A stretch of 64,000 bases of DNA from Przewalskia tangutica (GCA_029844215.1 CM056721.1:12350368-12414367), one strand, 5' to 3'. Counted from the first letter of the stretch, positions 21,715 to 35,261 are shown. Made by a program: numbers and translations. Notes: generated from the letters alone by a model not told the origin.

Positions 21715-22678
21715 GACCATCTCCAGCAGGGGACATTGTCCCCGATAATTACACACATCAGGAGACAATTTGAATGACATGTTGACGTGCAAATAATTGA
21801 GAATTATTGAATATATAAGAAATAATCTTGCCACGTTGAGACAATGTCTCCTGCTGGAGAAGTAGACAATGTCTCCTGCAACGCCATGTGGCAGTTTGTG
21901 ATTGGCTGCCAGAAATTCATTTTTCACCGCTACTTTAATTGCTATTTTGATCAATAATTTGACATAATTAAAAAAACACCAATTTTTTTGATTTTTCAAG
22001 ATCTATAAAAAGAGACTAAGTTTACTTCATTTGGACACCGAAATATTTTGGCTATTTTCTCCAAATTTATTTCTTCCAAATTATTTGCTATTTTTTTAAT
22101 ATGGATCCTAATCAAAATTTTAATCTTCCTTCAAATTTTATATTTCCTAACCAACTACAAAATCACAATATTCAACGTCCACAAAATTCTCAAAATATGT
22201 CATCCAATTTTCAAATGTCATATATGATGCCAACTAATTTTGGTATGCAATATCCGTACAATCGAAAAAATTGAAATTTGACAAAAGTTTGGAACAATCG
22301 GAAATTAATTTCCAATTGATGATTTTAATATTATCAATGTTTTAGTGTGTTTTTGATAAATTGTACGATTAATTTATTTTCATTTGTTGTGTTTTAATAT
22401 TATAATAAATTTGATAAGTGTCAAAATTAAATGAATATAAGTAATTTATAATTTTATTATTATGTGTAATAATATGAATTATAAGAATAATATCATATAC
22501 AAAATAAAAAATGAGATAGAATGAATATACATGATGGGGTATATGTATTGATGTGTATAAAAGAGAAAATAAATTATTTTATGAAATATCTCCTGTTATG
22601 GAGTGTATGTAATAAATGGAGATATTTGATGATGTGGGAGATAAAAGTAATTTCAATTATCTACCGCCGTAGATGGTC
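21715..22678. mobile_element. PIF/Harbinger deletion derivative
   Basis: The ends GACCATCTCCAGCAGG (21715) and, reversed, GACCATCTACGGCGGT (22678) form short inverted repeats of the GGCCATCTCC type known for plant Harbinger elements, flanked by the 3-bp duplication TAA (21712-21714, 22679-22681). Subterminal DNA carries repeated GGAGACAATGTCTCC-like strings. It holds only the start of an ORF (22101-22274), so it is non-autonomous. It lies about 800 bp beyond the 3' end of the ARF1 coding region. Confidence 0.8.
22101..22274 (+). pseudogene. N-terminal remnant of Harbinger-associated (Myb-like) protein
   Basis: A 57-codon ORF begins MDPNQNFNLPSNFIFPNQL and is rich in Asn, Gln, Phe and Met. 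Asn/Gln-rich N-termini beginning MDPNQN are common in plant proteins encoded next to PIF/Harbinger transposase. The Myb/SANT domain that should follow is absent, cut off by a TGA. A protein product is unlikely. Confidence 0.5.
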
Positions 22679-22681
22679 TAA

Positions 22682-23477
22682 TAATTCTACTTTAAACTTT
22701 AAAGCCAATTGCAACACTCAACATGGCACGTGTTAATTTAACCTTCCAAGAGCTGCTCTCTTTTGTCAACAGAAGGGGTACATGCTGCTGCTGGCGTCAT
22801 TTAAATATGTAGAACCGCTTTGTGCCATGTTAGAAGAGATATGAAAAAGAAATGTGAGGACATTGCTTTATATATTAACTAATTAATATACTGTCCGAAG
22901 AATGATTACTTCTGCATAAAATAATACCTCCTATATCATGAAAAGGATACCTAAATACAAATGATAATTCATCAGAGCCAGAATGTAATTGCAAAGGCTA
23001 TTTATATATTATATACAGAAGCCATCTTTGTCATGACATGACTTTATATTTAAACAAAAAGCCTTAAAAGGGTACAAAAAGAAAAAGAAATGCAACAGAA
23101 AGCAAGACCAAGTATCTCTCCACATCTCCCATTAGAGATAGGTGCAGACAAACTTTTCCTGTCTATCTGATGTCCAAACAAGCAAAAGCATTATACGATT
23201 CCCCTTTCTTTACGAAATCATAACAATAAGATAATACTAAGATGGAGAATCCTGTCTGTTATGGCATCACTCTCCCCAGAAAATACATAAAAAATGAAAA
23301 GCCGACCTTTTTTGTCTTGCCAGCCAGCATCCTTAACTGAACCAGCCATGCCAGTATGGGCTAATTGTCACGCACAGCATCACTTGCATCTCCAAAAAAA
23401 CAAAACTATGACTGATGTCAGACCCATCTTTCCCCACTCCTCTACACATTATGGGTACAAGCAACTGGACCCACTTC
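22682..23477 (-). other. ARF1 3' untranslated and downstream region
   Basis: There is no ORF of note on either strand. The segment follows the ARF1 stop on the minus strand and presumably holds its 3' UTR; the poly(A) site was not located. Confidence 0.4.
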
Positions 23478-26400
23478 CTATGCTTTCTCCTCATTGCTAA
23501 CAGTTGCATCTGAAACTGGTTTGCCTGGTTTCACGTCGTCAACTGGAAGTTTTATCTTTGGTGAAAGTCTTTTCGCTTCCTCGGCTGTATAGACGAAAAT
23601 TTTTCTAACCATGCTGCAGAATTCACTGTACCACATTTCCATTACACCATAAGAATCAAAGCCAGTAGGACATAAAGAAACTTTTAGCTTGTCTAACTAC
23701 TTCGTAAAACAATTAATTCAAGAATGGTAAGAAAATCAAATTTTAAGAATAAAATAGTAAAGCAAAAGAGAACAACGGAACATAACTAAGGTTGTCAGAC
23801 TTACTGCCATGGATCATCTCCAACCATCATCATGTCGTCCTCATCATCTGTGTAGACTACCTGCCATTTATTGGTTGATCCGCGAAGTTCACCTTCAATC
23901 TCGAACATCTCCTCTAATTTCTTAAGCAGATCTTCATAACTATCTAATCTTGTGAGATCAACTGCCCTCCCAACTGTCTTCCCTTGCATATGCAACTAAG
24001 AAGATTACCAAGAAGCTCAAGTCAAACAACAAATTTCAATTTGGCAAAACAAGGACTCCACAAAACAGGTCTACTTCACTAGAAAGGCAATAAGCGATGC
24101 AACTGTAGTGGGCTTCTACAGGAGGAAAATCTTTTTACACCCAATTCCTTTTAAGCTAGTGTCATAACTCAAGCTAGGAGATAGCTGATGGTTAACATTA
24201 ATCCAATGTGTTGACAATACTAAATCACTGCACTGAAAATATATCATCCAGATAATCATTTGCTTGTGAAAGAAAGAACTCAAAACAGAACAATATAGAC
24301 CAGGTTAGAGTACCTTCGTGCAACTCCGGATTTGTTTGCTTTGAGACTCGTGGGGAGACCTCACAGATGATTTTTCAGGCTCACAACTTACTGAAGGAAT
24401 TGGATTTAATGGATCTGAGTTCCGGTCAGAATCAACATCTAAAGATGGAGCTGGCTGATCCTCCATTACGGCACTCGGCATAGCAGCTGATGAAGTTTCA
24501 TCTATGGTTGGACGATCCAGCAACTCAATTCCAAATAACCTATATCCATTAGCCGGTCTCTTTTCACTAGCAGGTGCAACAGACTCTGTACATGTCTCCG
24601 ATTGACTTGACCAAAACATCGATTTAGTGGAAAGAGGCATGGAACCATTCTCACCATAACCCAGGCCCTTTGCGGCAGAAGATAGCTTAGGTGTAGGGTA
24701 GAGATCTCGCCCATGATATGGATCACAATATGAGAATGATGAGGGAGAATCAACAGGAGACTTCCACATTCCTACAAATGAGAGTTGTCAATGAGAATGT
24801 GTGTTACATTAGAAGTAACAATGATACAGCACTGGAGAAAGATTCCATACCTAGAGCAGGATGTTCTTGCACTGGCGACGGTAAAACTGGCGGTCGAGCA
24901 CGCTTATTTCTTTGAGGAGGCTGGGTATTTGTAGGTGTTGCTGTGACAAGTGGCTCCATTTCCCATGCTGAAACCCTATCTGGACGCAAAATAGACGATG
25001 GTTCATCCCAGTGAACCTGAACAAGTCAAATGCACAAAGCAGATTTGTTAGCTATTGTCTACATGATAATGTGGCAAAGAAAATGGAAAGAAAGGTAAAA
25101 ACACTGTTACATCAAAAGATAACTCCATTTGCAAAATTCTATAACCCCTAGTAAACCACATTGCAGTAAAATCTGAGTAGATATCGCAGAACACAATAAC
25201 ACATTGCATGTAGAGCTAACAAATACTTAAAACTGGAGGGGTTGCTTTCCTTTTATCTAGGGCACATAAACAAGAACACAGAGTGTTGTTTAATGGGCAA
25301 CAGTTCAAAAAAGAGAGTGGGTTAAGAGGAGTAAATTCCACGGCCTCTAAACAGCATCCAACAACAAAAACAAGATCACAAAGAGGCCTAAAATAATCAA
25401 TAACAGCAAGCTTGAGTGGTCACTCGTGCAAATACAAAAAAAAGTACCTTCAAGGATCTCCATTCAGAATCAGGCCATCTAGATGACGTGTTATCACCAA
25501 CACCAACAATTGTTCCACTGAACCTATAAAACAGACAAAGTAGCCAAGGGTTAATTGAGGTTCAGCCCCTTAGTCCTTTAAGTAATTTGAGCTGAATGTA
25601 ATACTGATCTCTAAGACCTGAAGTTACTATATTCTGAAGCTTTACCTTCTTTCTGAAACTTCCTCGCCCTCAAATCTCATCTTAAACCTCATCCCAACAG
25701 AAAGCTTGTGATTTCGTGCTTCAAGATATTTGTTCACACTGACAATAAATTCTGACTGACTAGCCCTGGAAGTCAGCAGTTTTAGTATAGTTAAATCCAT
25801 AGGGCAAGTGAAAGAATCTACATTCAGAAGCGAGAAGAAGGTTGAAATGACTGACAAGGCAAATAAGAACCAAGTATCAAAACATCCATACAGAAACAGA
25901 AAACACTGGATGATGCTACTCAAGTCACTTAAAAGCTTAAGTCAGTCACTATTAAGCCTGCAAAATAAAATAATTAAAAATTCTTATACCACAGAGCTTG
26001 TGTTCCAGGGATTAAAAGAGATGGAACTGGAGAGACTTAATGCTGAATGTACAAGTAATTACTACAAGCAATTTTTGGTATCGCCAATCTCAATGAAATC
26101 GGACTAGCATCACCTTTTGATAGAACAGGAAACCAACAATAAGCCTAACGCATAAAAATTGACAAACAGAGACAGGAAGCTACCTAGGCTTATAAAACAC
26201 CGAGAAATGGGTCCCAGTCGAGATGGCATGAGACGCAGTTGCAAGAACACCCAGATGCATACTGTGACTTGAAATGACAGAAGATGGCATATTATTTAGC
26301 TGTCTCATGAGTCTCCTAACACCAACTCGAAGCTCCCCGTTCTCTCCCCTGCAGAGATAAATGAAACGATGCAGGGGTTATAGAAGAGAAACTTTATAGA

Positions 26401-28448
26401 ACAAAGAAAATGACAATTCCAGTAAAATACAGATGGATATTTTACTCATAAACTTGCCTGAGAAAGATGAAAGCATCTCCAGCAACCAATTTCTTTGCAC
26501 TGACAAAGACACTCCACCCAGTTGTGAGCAAGTGGCGCCTAGGTTGACCTGAACGTGGAGTCAACATTTATTACGGAAACTATCAAAACAATATATGTAA
26601 TGAGAAAGGGCAGGTCTTGAATCTGAATGGAACACAGAAAAATGCAGCATAACAAAGCTAAAGGACCTATAATCAGCCGTGTAGAAACAACTCTACTGAC
26701 CCAACTCAACTATAATTTTAATCTGAACTTCCAAGTTATAACAACACAGAAAACAAACCAAGATAATTGATTTATAACCTCGAAAAATGTGGCGGAAGTG
26801 CCATTCATTGCCATGTAGATCACTAGCAACCAATTCCTGCCATGGTGGCTGCTGAGACATATCCTGAATATGTAGCAAGAAATTTAGCTACGAATGAGAA
26901 GAATAAATAGATAGGTAGAGGAGTTCAGAAGGGTGAAGCCAATACAAGGCATAGTTATGAAATAGAAGCTTACCAGTGGGGGCAAACATTCATCTGCATG
27001 CCTCCGAAGCACAGAGAACCCACCATGGGTGCTAGTATCAGATGCAGTAAGAGACTTGCAAAATGAATGAACAGTGCATTTTTGAGGTTCAGGGAGAGGA
27101 GGATCAGGACTTGTGATCTCGCCTTGCTAAATCCACAGAAGACAAAAGGAGAATGCAAGATGTTAAGGAAAAAGAAGTATGTTTTGGAATTGTCATATGA
27201 TCAAATAAAGAATCTCGGAGATTTAAAGGGTGACACTCACATCTTGTTCAGGAAACAGAGTTATCTGTGCATACACCTCATCTGTCTCTAACTCGGCCTA
27301 AAAACAATAATAGTACTTATTAACATAATTCAACCATGGTATGCCCAAAGGTATGCCAGTTGATTGAAAAAGAAAGTCAACTTTCAAGATTCGAAGGGAG
27401 AATTTTTTTTAAAACATTACGGCACTTACCCGAAGTTGAACATTCATCACTTTACATAAAATTTTAGCTGGCAAATTGAAAGAAGGAAGTTGTTGGTCTA
27501 ATCCCCGGTGTGTTGATGCTTCAAGCTGGAAGCAGATTGCAATCATATAGAATCATAATGAGTTAGAGAGAGAAAAGCATCATCAGATATCAAATGTCCG
27601 TTTGATGAAACAGTTGTAGAAAACGCAATAAAAAAGACAATATGAAACATCACACTATGATTGAGGGTTTTATATATCTTCCACGTTTGCAGGAGAAAAT
27701 AAAAAAGTGCACATAAGACCTGAAAAGATAAAAGCACAAAAAAGAAAAATGCAAATTAAAGATACCTGTTCCATGTGACCCTGTGGGAAATAATAAACTC
27801 TTTCTTCTTCACGAGGAACTGTTACAAGAGGTCCAGCACAGGCATGCCAGAGTTCCTTGTATAACCCCTCATTGTGAGAAACCCCTACAGAAAGATCAAA
27901 CAATATTATTTTCGCTTTTACAAATAACAGATTTATTGTATTACACAGTGCAGAAGCACCGGAATTGGCTACTAACATACAAATGACATACAAGTGCAGT
28001 AAACGTTAATGTATTAAGGAAGAAGTACACAGGACAGTGTTATGTGCATATATTATAAATGCATGACTAAGCAAAATGACCAAATGAAAAACCCATATGA
28101 AGCAAGCTGGAGTGAGGACTAATTCAATAAAACTTGCATATAACTGGTTGATATCAGATAGGAAGATAAATAAGTACAAGGAAAACCAACATTGTGAGAG
28201 CTTCAAGCAAAAGCAAATAATGGGCAAATGAGAGCATTTACAGGTAGCTTATCAGCTCGATGAGCTCATTGATCCACAATAGGTACATCACAGTACATGA
28301 ACTTGGAAAAACAAGTGAGCAACATCCATAATTAAGCACAAACTACTAGTAACAGATAATTAACATAACAGTATTGGAATTGAAAGAGGATTTAACTCAA
28401 ACCTTGATGAACCCCGCCACCAAAGTGATTTGCAGCAAGGTGTGCCAT
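23478..28448 (-). CDS. ARF1: Auxin response factor, ARF1 type (14 coding exons, 656 aa)
   Basis: A nuclear transcription factor binding TGTCTC-type auxin response elements. Exons (minus strand): 28448-28403, 27884-27766, 27525-27430, 27297-27241, 27126-26974, 26863-26779, 26548-26458, 26348-26184, 25765-25646, 25523-25448, 25016-24851, 24771-24314, 23995-23805, 23625-23478; phases join without a stop. Domains: flanking region with ELWHACAGPLVTVPR (about 24-38), B3 DNA-binding domain about 120-225 (STHGGFSVLRRHA; PRRHLLTTGWSVFV), ARF domain about 245-330, a Ser/Pro-rich middle region lacking the Gln-rich activator stretch, with RLFGI at 469-473 (a known TOPLESS-type repression motif), and PB1 domain about 543-630 (CTK, and acidic YTDDEDDMMMVGDDPW). 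A repressor-class ARF is therefore likely. The closest family member I recognise is Arabidopsis ARF1 (similar length, same block order). Start chosen: MAHLAANHFGG at 28448, the first Met of a short exon. Confidence 0.93.
26349..26457 (-). other. ARF1 intron 7 with non-canonical GC donor (GC-AG intron)
   Basis: The exon ends CTCAG at 26458 and the intron begins GCAAGT, a consensus GC donor; the acceptor is TCTGCAG before 26348. Only this junction keeps the frame and yields FLRGENGELRVG, a block conserved in ARF proteins. A GT donor cannot be used here without breaking the frame. Confidence 0.85.
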
Positions 28449-29250
28449 AAGAAAATCAATTTGAAGTCACCAACCCTTTAATAATTATCTGTCTTCTACC
28501 TATCTTCAGAAGAATATTGGTACGTCTCAAAGAATTCCCAGCAAAATTAATCAGATCCAACTGCCAAAACCACAAGTATCAGAACACACCAAGTAATAGT
28601 GAACAAATGCACAAATTTATTACCTTCCCCCTCTCAAATAATCTGCATAACTTTAAAAATTGGGCACAAACCCCTGCTATGTAAATTAAAGCCCCTTTTA
28701 CAGTATAACATGAAAGTACCGAAATTGAAAAATATAAAGGCATGACTTAAACCCCTAATTAGATCCCAAAGTGGATATTCTATAGCTGAACAAATACACA
28801 TCAACTGAGCTACTAGTTCACTAATACACATCAACTGTTGACGAAGGGGAATTTTTAAAAAAAAAAAACTCAAAAACATGGAAATTAATTACAGATCGAA
28901 ACACTTAAGACACAGTAGTAGCAGTTAAATATTTTATATACATAGAGAAAACACCAACCATATGGAAATTCAAAGGTTTGTATATATAACAGCATGATTT
29001 TTCTAATCAAATTAGAATTCAAAGTACAACAAAATATTACCTTAAGTATTAACCAGAATTTCACTATTACTCATCATAATAGACGGATTAAACGTTCATT
29101 TCCATGTACAACACAAACGAAAAAGCTTTAAAAGGTACAGAACAAAGGTTGAAGAATAAAATTAAACAAGTATAGAGGTGAAATTAGGGTTTTGTGTTGT
29201 TGAGTAAAAGAAAAAAATGGTCTTTGCCTGGTTGAACCCGGACACTTCTC
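28403..29250 (-). other. ARF1 5' leader with probable intron and two short upstream ORFs
   Basis: A plausible 5'UTR intron runs 29040-28561 (donor AAG|GTAATA, acceptor TTTTGGCAG). The upstream part contains two small ORFs: five codons (MEMNV) at 29105-29088 and eleven codons (MMSNSEILVNT) at 29077-29042, the latter ending one base before the proposed donor. ARF transcripts in plants are known to carry regulatory uORFs. Splicing and transcript start are inferred, not seen. Confidence 0.4.
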
Positions 29251-29281
29251 TCTCTACAAATATTCATGTAATCTCTATATG

Positions 29282-29289
29282 TATATAAT
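29282..29289 (-). promoter_or_regulatory. Candidate TATA box of ARF1
   Basis: Minus-strand ATTATATA about 30 bp before a CT/GA-rich stretch (GTAGAGAGAGAAG) that could be the start of the leader. It is position-based only. Confidence 0.35.
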
Positions 29290-31255
29290 TTTTCTTTTTG
29301 TTTTCCCCTTTTTTATTTTGGGTTTATTATATATGTGCCGAGCAATGGTGTCAGTCAACAGCAGCAATAATAATAGGAGCTGCACATTGCGCATTGGGTT
29401 CGGAGACTGCACATATAAATCTTTAACATATAATTTTTGTAAGAATTTTTAGTCGAGCCGTTGTATGTTAGGCGTATTTAAGATCTATAATTAGACGCTT
29501 AGGACGTAAGTCTTATTAGAAACTAAGCTCCGCACATAAGTCCCGAAGAGTTTTGCCAGTGAAGTAAAGGAAAATTTAGTAATTTACTCGGAACTCTTTT
29601 TGGTAAATTTTATATTACACGGCAGCCCAATAAAATTCATAATAAAAATAATTCTATGTATTTTGTATTTTTGTAAATTTAACTAGTATTATAGTGGATA
29701 ATTAATCTAATTTTAACCAGCTTGTATTGATTATAAATTTATTATTCATTTGTTATATATTGAATATAAATCATTATAAAACAGTTTTTGTTATAATTAA
29801 TTACAAACAGTTATAACTTAGCCTGTGGAATTTTTTTTAGCTGACAGATTAAACACTTTAAAATATCTATTTTGAAGACAGTGTTCGAACTAACCTTTAG
29901 TCTGCTAATAAAAGTCATGTCAAGAAAGGACTACGGTGTGTGCATGCATTGCAGAGCTAATATAGAATTTACAGGTTTGTTTAACTCATTAACTTTAGTT
30001 CAAATTTTATATTTATTTTAAAAAATTATTAAATATTTATATATTATTAATTTAAAACTCGGTAACTTAAATAATTAAAATATTGAACACATAAATTTTA
30101 AACTCTGACTCTGTCTTTCAATATATCATATATAATTTCTTTTTAATCAGAAAAATCGATGAGAGGCTAAGGGTGATAAAAATATTTAGCTTTAAATAAA
30201 AAATATTTAGAATTAATAAAAATGATATAATGAATTTTAACTGTATTAAAGTGATTGATAATAAATGTATAAATGAAGTCAAAAGGGGTGGATTCATTTG
30301 TACTATATTAGATCCCGATCTTTGGATTTAAGGGGCGTGGGTGGGTGGGTTAGAGAGGGGAGTAAATAAAATAAATAATAAATAAACAAATAAGAAACAG
30401 AGAAGAAAAGCGTGCCCCGAAACGCCAACAGGTTTCCCGTCCAGTGTCCACGCGCGTGTCTATTGGAATTGGTGGGATTTTTTATTTTAATTAATTAAAC
30501 TGACAGAGTGCTTTTAATTGTTTAATGGTTTATATAATTGCTTAATTGTGTGTGTTTCATTATTGCTTTAAACGGTGGAATCTCCCATGAGCCCTACACC
30601 CCGATTCGACAGGTATGTGAAGAAGGTAAATCATGATGACTTAATTGATTTCAAATGTTAGATCAGTAATACGCTGCGCACAAAAGGCTTTTCAAATATC
30701 TCTTTTAAATCAATTGAGTTGCCCAAGCGGACGTGTGTGTTTCATTATTGATGATGGCTTTGTGGGATTTGACATTAATGTCCACGTATTGTGTGCTTTA
30801 ATGACATCTCAGTCCCTGTCCTTGTTTCCGACGTATATCTATTTTTACACGAGAGAATACGTATACTTTAGTAGTTGGACAAATGTAGAAATCACATAAT
30901 ACAATTGCATTTTGAGTTGAAATTTCGAACCCGTTATTTGAACTTCGTTTAATTTGACGCCACTTTATCGATATATATTTTAAATTTGTAAATAAAATAT
31001 TAGTTAAATATAAATAAAAAAATCACTCGACAAAACAGTTCATATAATCGTTGGTGGAACGCTTCAATTATCCTGTGAGGTTGGTGGTTCGATCTGCTTT
31101 GCTCACCTTAATTTTTCTACAATTGGTTTAGTTTTATTTTGGAAAAATATTGAAGCAAACAGGGTTTAAACCTACGACTAGTCATCTATTAAGGAGAAAT
31201 TAATTCACCTAAAGCAGGACCGACTATACATTGGGTTTCTGCCATTCAAATAAAT
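29290..31255. other. Intergenic region, ARF1 promoter side
   Basis: AT-rich with no supported gene. Short ORFs (for example 30645-30899) lack codon structure or domains. A G-rich stretch (GGGCGTGGGTGGGTGGGTT) lies near 30331, and a CACGCG-rich segment at 30445-30465. Nothing else was recognised. Confidence 0.4.
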
Positions 31256-32762
31256 CACTACTACGTGAAAGCGCTTGCATAGCACTTTTTTTAGCGCTTA
31301 AAAAAGCGTTATGCAAGCAGACTACTATCATAGCACTTTGTTTGCATAACGCTTAAAAAAATGCTATGATAGTATAATTCTGATAAACATTATATTTTGA
31401 AAATATTGCTTGCATAGTGCTTAAAAAAGCGTTATCCAGTATCCACTCTGTTTTTTTTTTTTACTTTTTATTTATTTTTTTGGTAATATTCCTGTTTTTT
31501 CACATAATAAATAAAATATCAAAAAAATAACAAAAAGAATACACATTCAAAATATAATATAATATAATCATTCGCATAAAACATAATAATATATTTAAAA
31601 ATAGTATCTCAATCATTAGTAGTTTACAATCATTAACTAATAACAATACGACATATGCAACAATTACATCAAAATACTAATTAATAGCTTCAACCTTCCA
31701 TTTTTTTCTTTGAGGAATCGATTGTACAAGTAGTCTGCCCAATTAATTCGAAAATTCTTCATTTTGCTTGGAGGATAAACTTTGAGTGGTGAACTATGAA
31801 CAAACTGCAAAACATAGATGTTGCAAAAACATTGTTAGAATAGAAACGTCCAATAAATAAACATATTTACTTACACAAATAACCTCGTACAAATATGGTT
31901 GGGTATGAACAATGACCTAGATCATAACAATGTATTTTCACCAATTTCCTATGAAAAGTTCATTAGAAGGAGGATGTCGCGGGAACACATTAGTTGTTTG
32001 CTCTTAGGTTGGGTATTCAGGCCACATATGACACCAAAGACAAATACGTGAATGAATTAAAATATGATCATATGAAAAACGAAATCTAGTTGTTTGATTG
32101 TCTTGAGATTAAAAAAACGGAAAAAAAATATAGTACTCAAATAACCTTTTACCCAATGATATAAAACAACCTAACTAACGAAATTTCCAAGAATTGAATA
32201 GGGATCTCTGTAGATTCTATATGTATGCTCTTTTAAGCAACCTAAAGAGAAATCAAGTTACAAAGCCAGAGTTTCAATATATTTTATGACAACAGCCCCA
32301 CCAAACATTAGATAGGTGATTTAATTTATTCAGCTTGTTCCTCCATTGGTCCAAAAAGTTGAAATCTATCCCTGTTTTGAGAACTTTGTATTATGAGAAA
32401 AATCATTATACTAACGTCAGATATGTTGTTCATTTCAAAGGTGACATTCATGATTCATGTCATATATAACCACATAACCAATCACATTTGGTAGCCCCCA
32501 AAAGTAGACACGTTTTACATAAGTATAGTTTTATTTTTTATATGTTGGACCAAGTAAAATTATGAACTTTCATTTAACAATTTGCAACTTGGGTACCACT
32601 ATGTCCTCCTAAGCTTTCATTAGCCAATCAATGGAGAAAAAATCGTTTCTTTTAGGAATAAAATTTAATTTTTTTTGTAACTTCCTATCCTGACATCTTG
32701 AGTAGTAGATTTATCACTACTTCTGTAGCATTTTTCTACAAAAATCAGATAATATATACAAC

Positions 32763-33100
32763 AATGAATTTAAAACACATTTGAAGTCTTCAAGGCTCGA
32801 CTTCCCCTCACATAGTACATATATAAGAATCTTAAACACGTATGAAGTCTTTAAGGCACGACTTCCCCTCACATAAATTATAAGTATGAAATTTAAGCAT
32901 ATTTGAAAATTTAATGTATACACATCACATGATTCATATATATGAATTTTTAAACACATATGAAGTCTCTAAGACACAATTTCCCCTCACATATATCACA
33001 TGTATGAAATTTTTGCATATTTAAATATTTAGTGCATATATAAGAATCTTAAACACATATGAAGTCTTTAAGACACGACTTCCCCTCGTATTGTCATACT
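32763..33100. repeat. Degenerate repeats within CACTA, unit about 75-115 bp
   Basis: The string GAAGTCTTTAAGGCACGACT followed by TCCCCTCACATA recurs near 32785, 32850, 32965 and 33065 with AT-rich spacers. The same unit occurs twice more at 35262-35365. It lies downstream of the last Ulp1 exon and again upstream of the transposase-associated exon, flanking the gene remnant. Confidence 0.75.
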
Positions 33101-33129
33101 GTCAAGTATAAAATGAAGATCGATATACT

Positions 33130-35220
33130 TACATAAAGAGGAATACTTGTATCACCCGAACTCAAAATATCCTCAATAAAACAGCAATTATAATGACCAC
33201 AATGAATGCTATCGATCTGCCTTGGACACTATGGAAAATAACGTCCAAAATTAATTTATTATCATATCTTATATATAACAATTTTCAAAATTGTAAAGTA
33301 AATACCTGAATATTTGACCAACTGAATCTATTGTATGCCGCCTTACTGAGACTAACACCTCGAAGAGTCTGATACCCTAACATACCCCTATTTTATTTAA
33401 AGTAAACAATATTATACACATGTATATATATAAATTAGTAATGTAAAAAATTGAAGAGCTAATTACCTTTCAATAAAGTTTTTCAAATCCGGACGTTGTG
33501 AATAGCTGCATTTCGGAGCTGGATCCATAAAGTATATCACCTCCGTTTGGGTATTGATACCAACCAATACCCAATGTGAACTGCATAATATTTGAAAAGT
33601 TTATTGTATTATCAGTTCATTTACAATATATGTGGCCTTGTAATGTCTAATACAATAATCATGCGAGTACTTTAGTAAATTATGAAAACTCAATTAAGAT
33701 AATGTCAAGTAAAAGCATGTCTAGAAGGCTATAAATAACTGAATACATCATATAATAATTAAATATTATGTTAAAACTCACCCAACATTATGCGGCACCA
33801 ATAATAGATAGTTTTTTCCTTCATCAGACATTCGGCCAAATGATTGGACGTTGTTGCACTACCTATAATGGCCGCAAAATAGGGCGACACAAAAGAAAAC
33901 TTGTTGGTCAACTCGACATTCTCGGAAAGATAAACTTCACTCAAATACCTTAAACAATGCATAATACATAAGTTTTATAAAATATTTATATAACATATTT
34001 TATATAAAATAAGATGGACAATTTTTAATAATTTTATTACCTAATATAGAATGCAATGTTTGAAGCACTTAGTCATCCATCATCCAAAATCTTCAAGATA
34101 TGTTCATGAACTATATCTTCATTCCAAGGATCTCCATCAAAATATGCTTCCATGTGAACTTCTATGTTGGTCACAATAGTTGGGAAAGCGAGACGCAAAA
34201 AATGCAGCATCACAGGATCGTGAGGAGAATCTCCACACTTGGGATAACCTAATGCATTAGCACAAACTGTTGACTCCACAGTTTTAAAAGTAGTCGTAGC
34301 ACCTATAGAAACTTTATGACTCCTCTTATCAAGCTTCTTAAGAGGTGGACACTACAAACAAAGAATTTTGGATGACTATATATCAGTAAGATTAATTCTA
34401 GTATGTTAACTGAAATTTGAAAAAATAGACAAGATCATGTACAATGTATCCTTCACTAAACAACTAATTCTTCATTAAATTATAGATCATTTACCTTTAT
34501 TTTCAAGGACACAAGATTTTTTGGCCATGAAATGAAATGTCTAACAGCTTATCCTATAGTCCTAACTTCATCAGTAGGTTGCAGCACCTCTGACTGTTTC
34601 TCAGATTCTTCCACCACCTCAAATTGTATCCTCGCATAACCAGCTGGCAATGGAACACCATGAAGAACCTCTTTCGGGCCATTATGCAAAATACCCTGTC
34701 TAACATATCTACGGGGATGCTCAACGTACAAATAACATTTAATCGGACCATAACAATGAACAATATGTTAGTCTTCATTTAATAAATATATTTATTAGCC
34801 ACACATGAACACTTAAAATACCTCAGGAAGATTCTCATCCGGAACATCACCATCGTCATTAGAATTCATGGCATTCTCTACATCGAAATTATCCGTGTGA
34901 CTAGAACCACAAGAAGGAACCATAGGTTGATAGCATTTAGTCGTCATCTCCATCATGTTTCCGTTTTCCACTTGAACTATCTTTGTCTTTGCTCTCACCG
35001 TGATATGTCCAAACCTTATATGTTATGTCAAAACCGTGACACATTAAATGCTCATGCAACTTCATTTGACCACTAACCTCCTTTACATTCAGACATTTTC
35101 GACACAGACATTTAATGTACAATGGATTTTGAGTATTCTTGGTTGCATGAGCACAAAACTCCTCCACCCCTTTCTTATACTCTTCAGATAATCGATCCGC
35201 ATTACCCAGTCTCGATTCAT
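33130..35220 (-). pseudogene. CACTA gene remnant: transposase-associated domain plus Ulp1-like protease
   Basis: On the minus strand the start MNRDWV (35220) leads, after a frameshift, into KKGVEEFCAHATKNTQN and CLCRKCLNVK..HLMCHGF..WTYHGE (35180-34985), the plant transposase-associated domain that precedes tnp2. A second block (34735-34490) reads VLHGVPLPAGYARIQ and PTDEVRTIG, then a stop and ISWPKNLVSL. A third (33950-33130), spread over several exons, holds the protease triad: SHWVLVGIN (His, 33575), YFMDPAPKC (Asp), and CPRQIDSIHCGHYNCCFI (Cys, 33215). All three catalytic residues are intact although the gene is not. The tnp2 domain of about 600 residues expected between blocks is missing. 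Confidence 0.7.
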
Positions 35221-35261
35221 CAAGAACAATACTACAAAAATCAGATAAAAAGACAATGAAT

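Noticed and set aside
24718..27291. Plus-strand ORFs within the ARF1 locus (24718-24915, 25808-26107, 27067-27291)
   Set aside because: They are antisense shadows of ARF1 exons or intron DNA, with no motif of their own.
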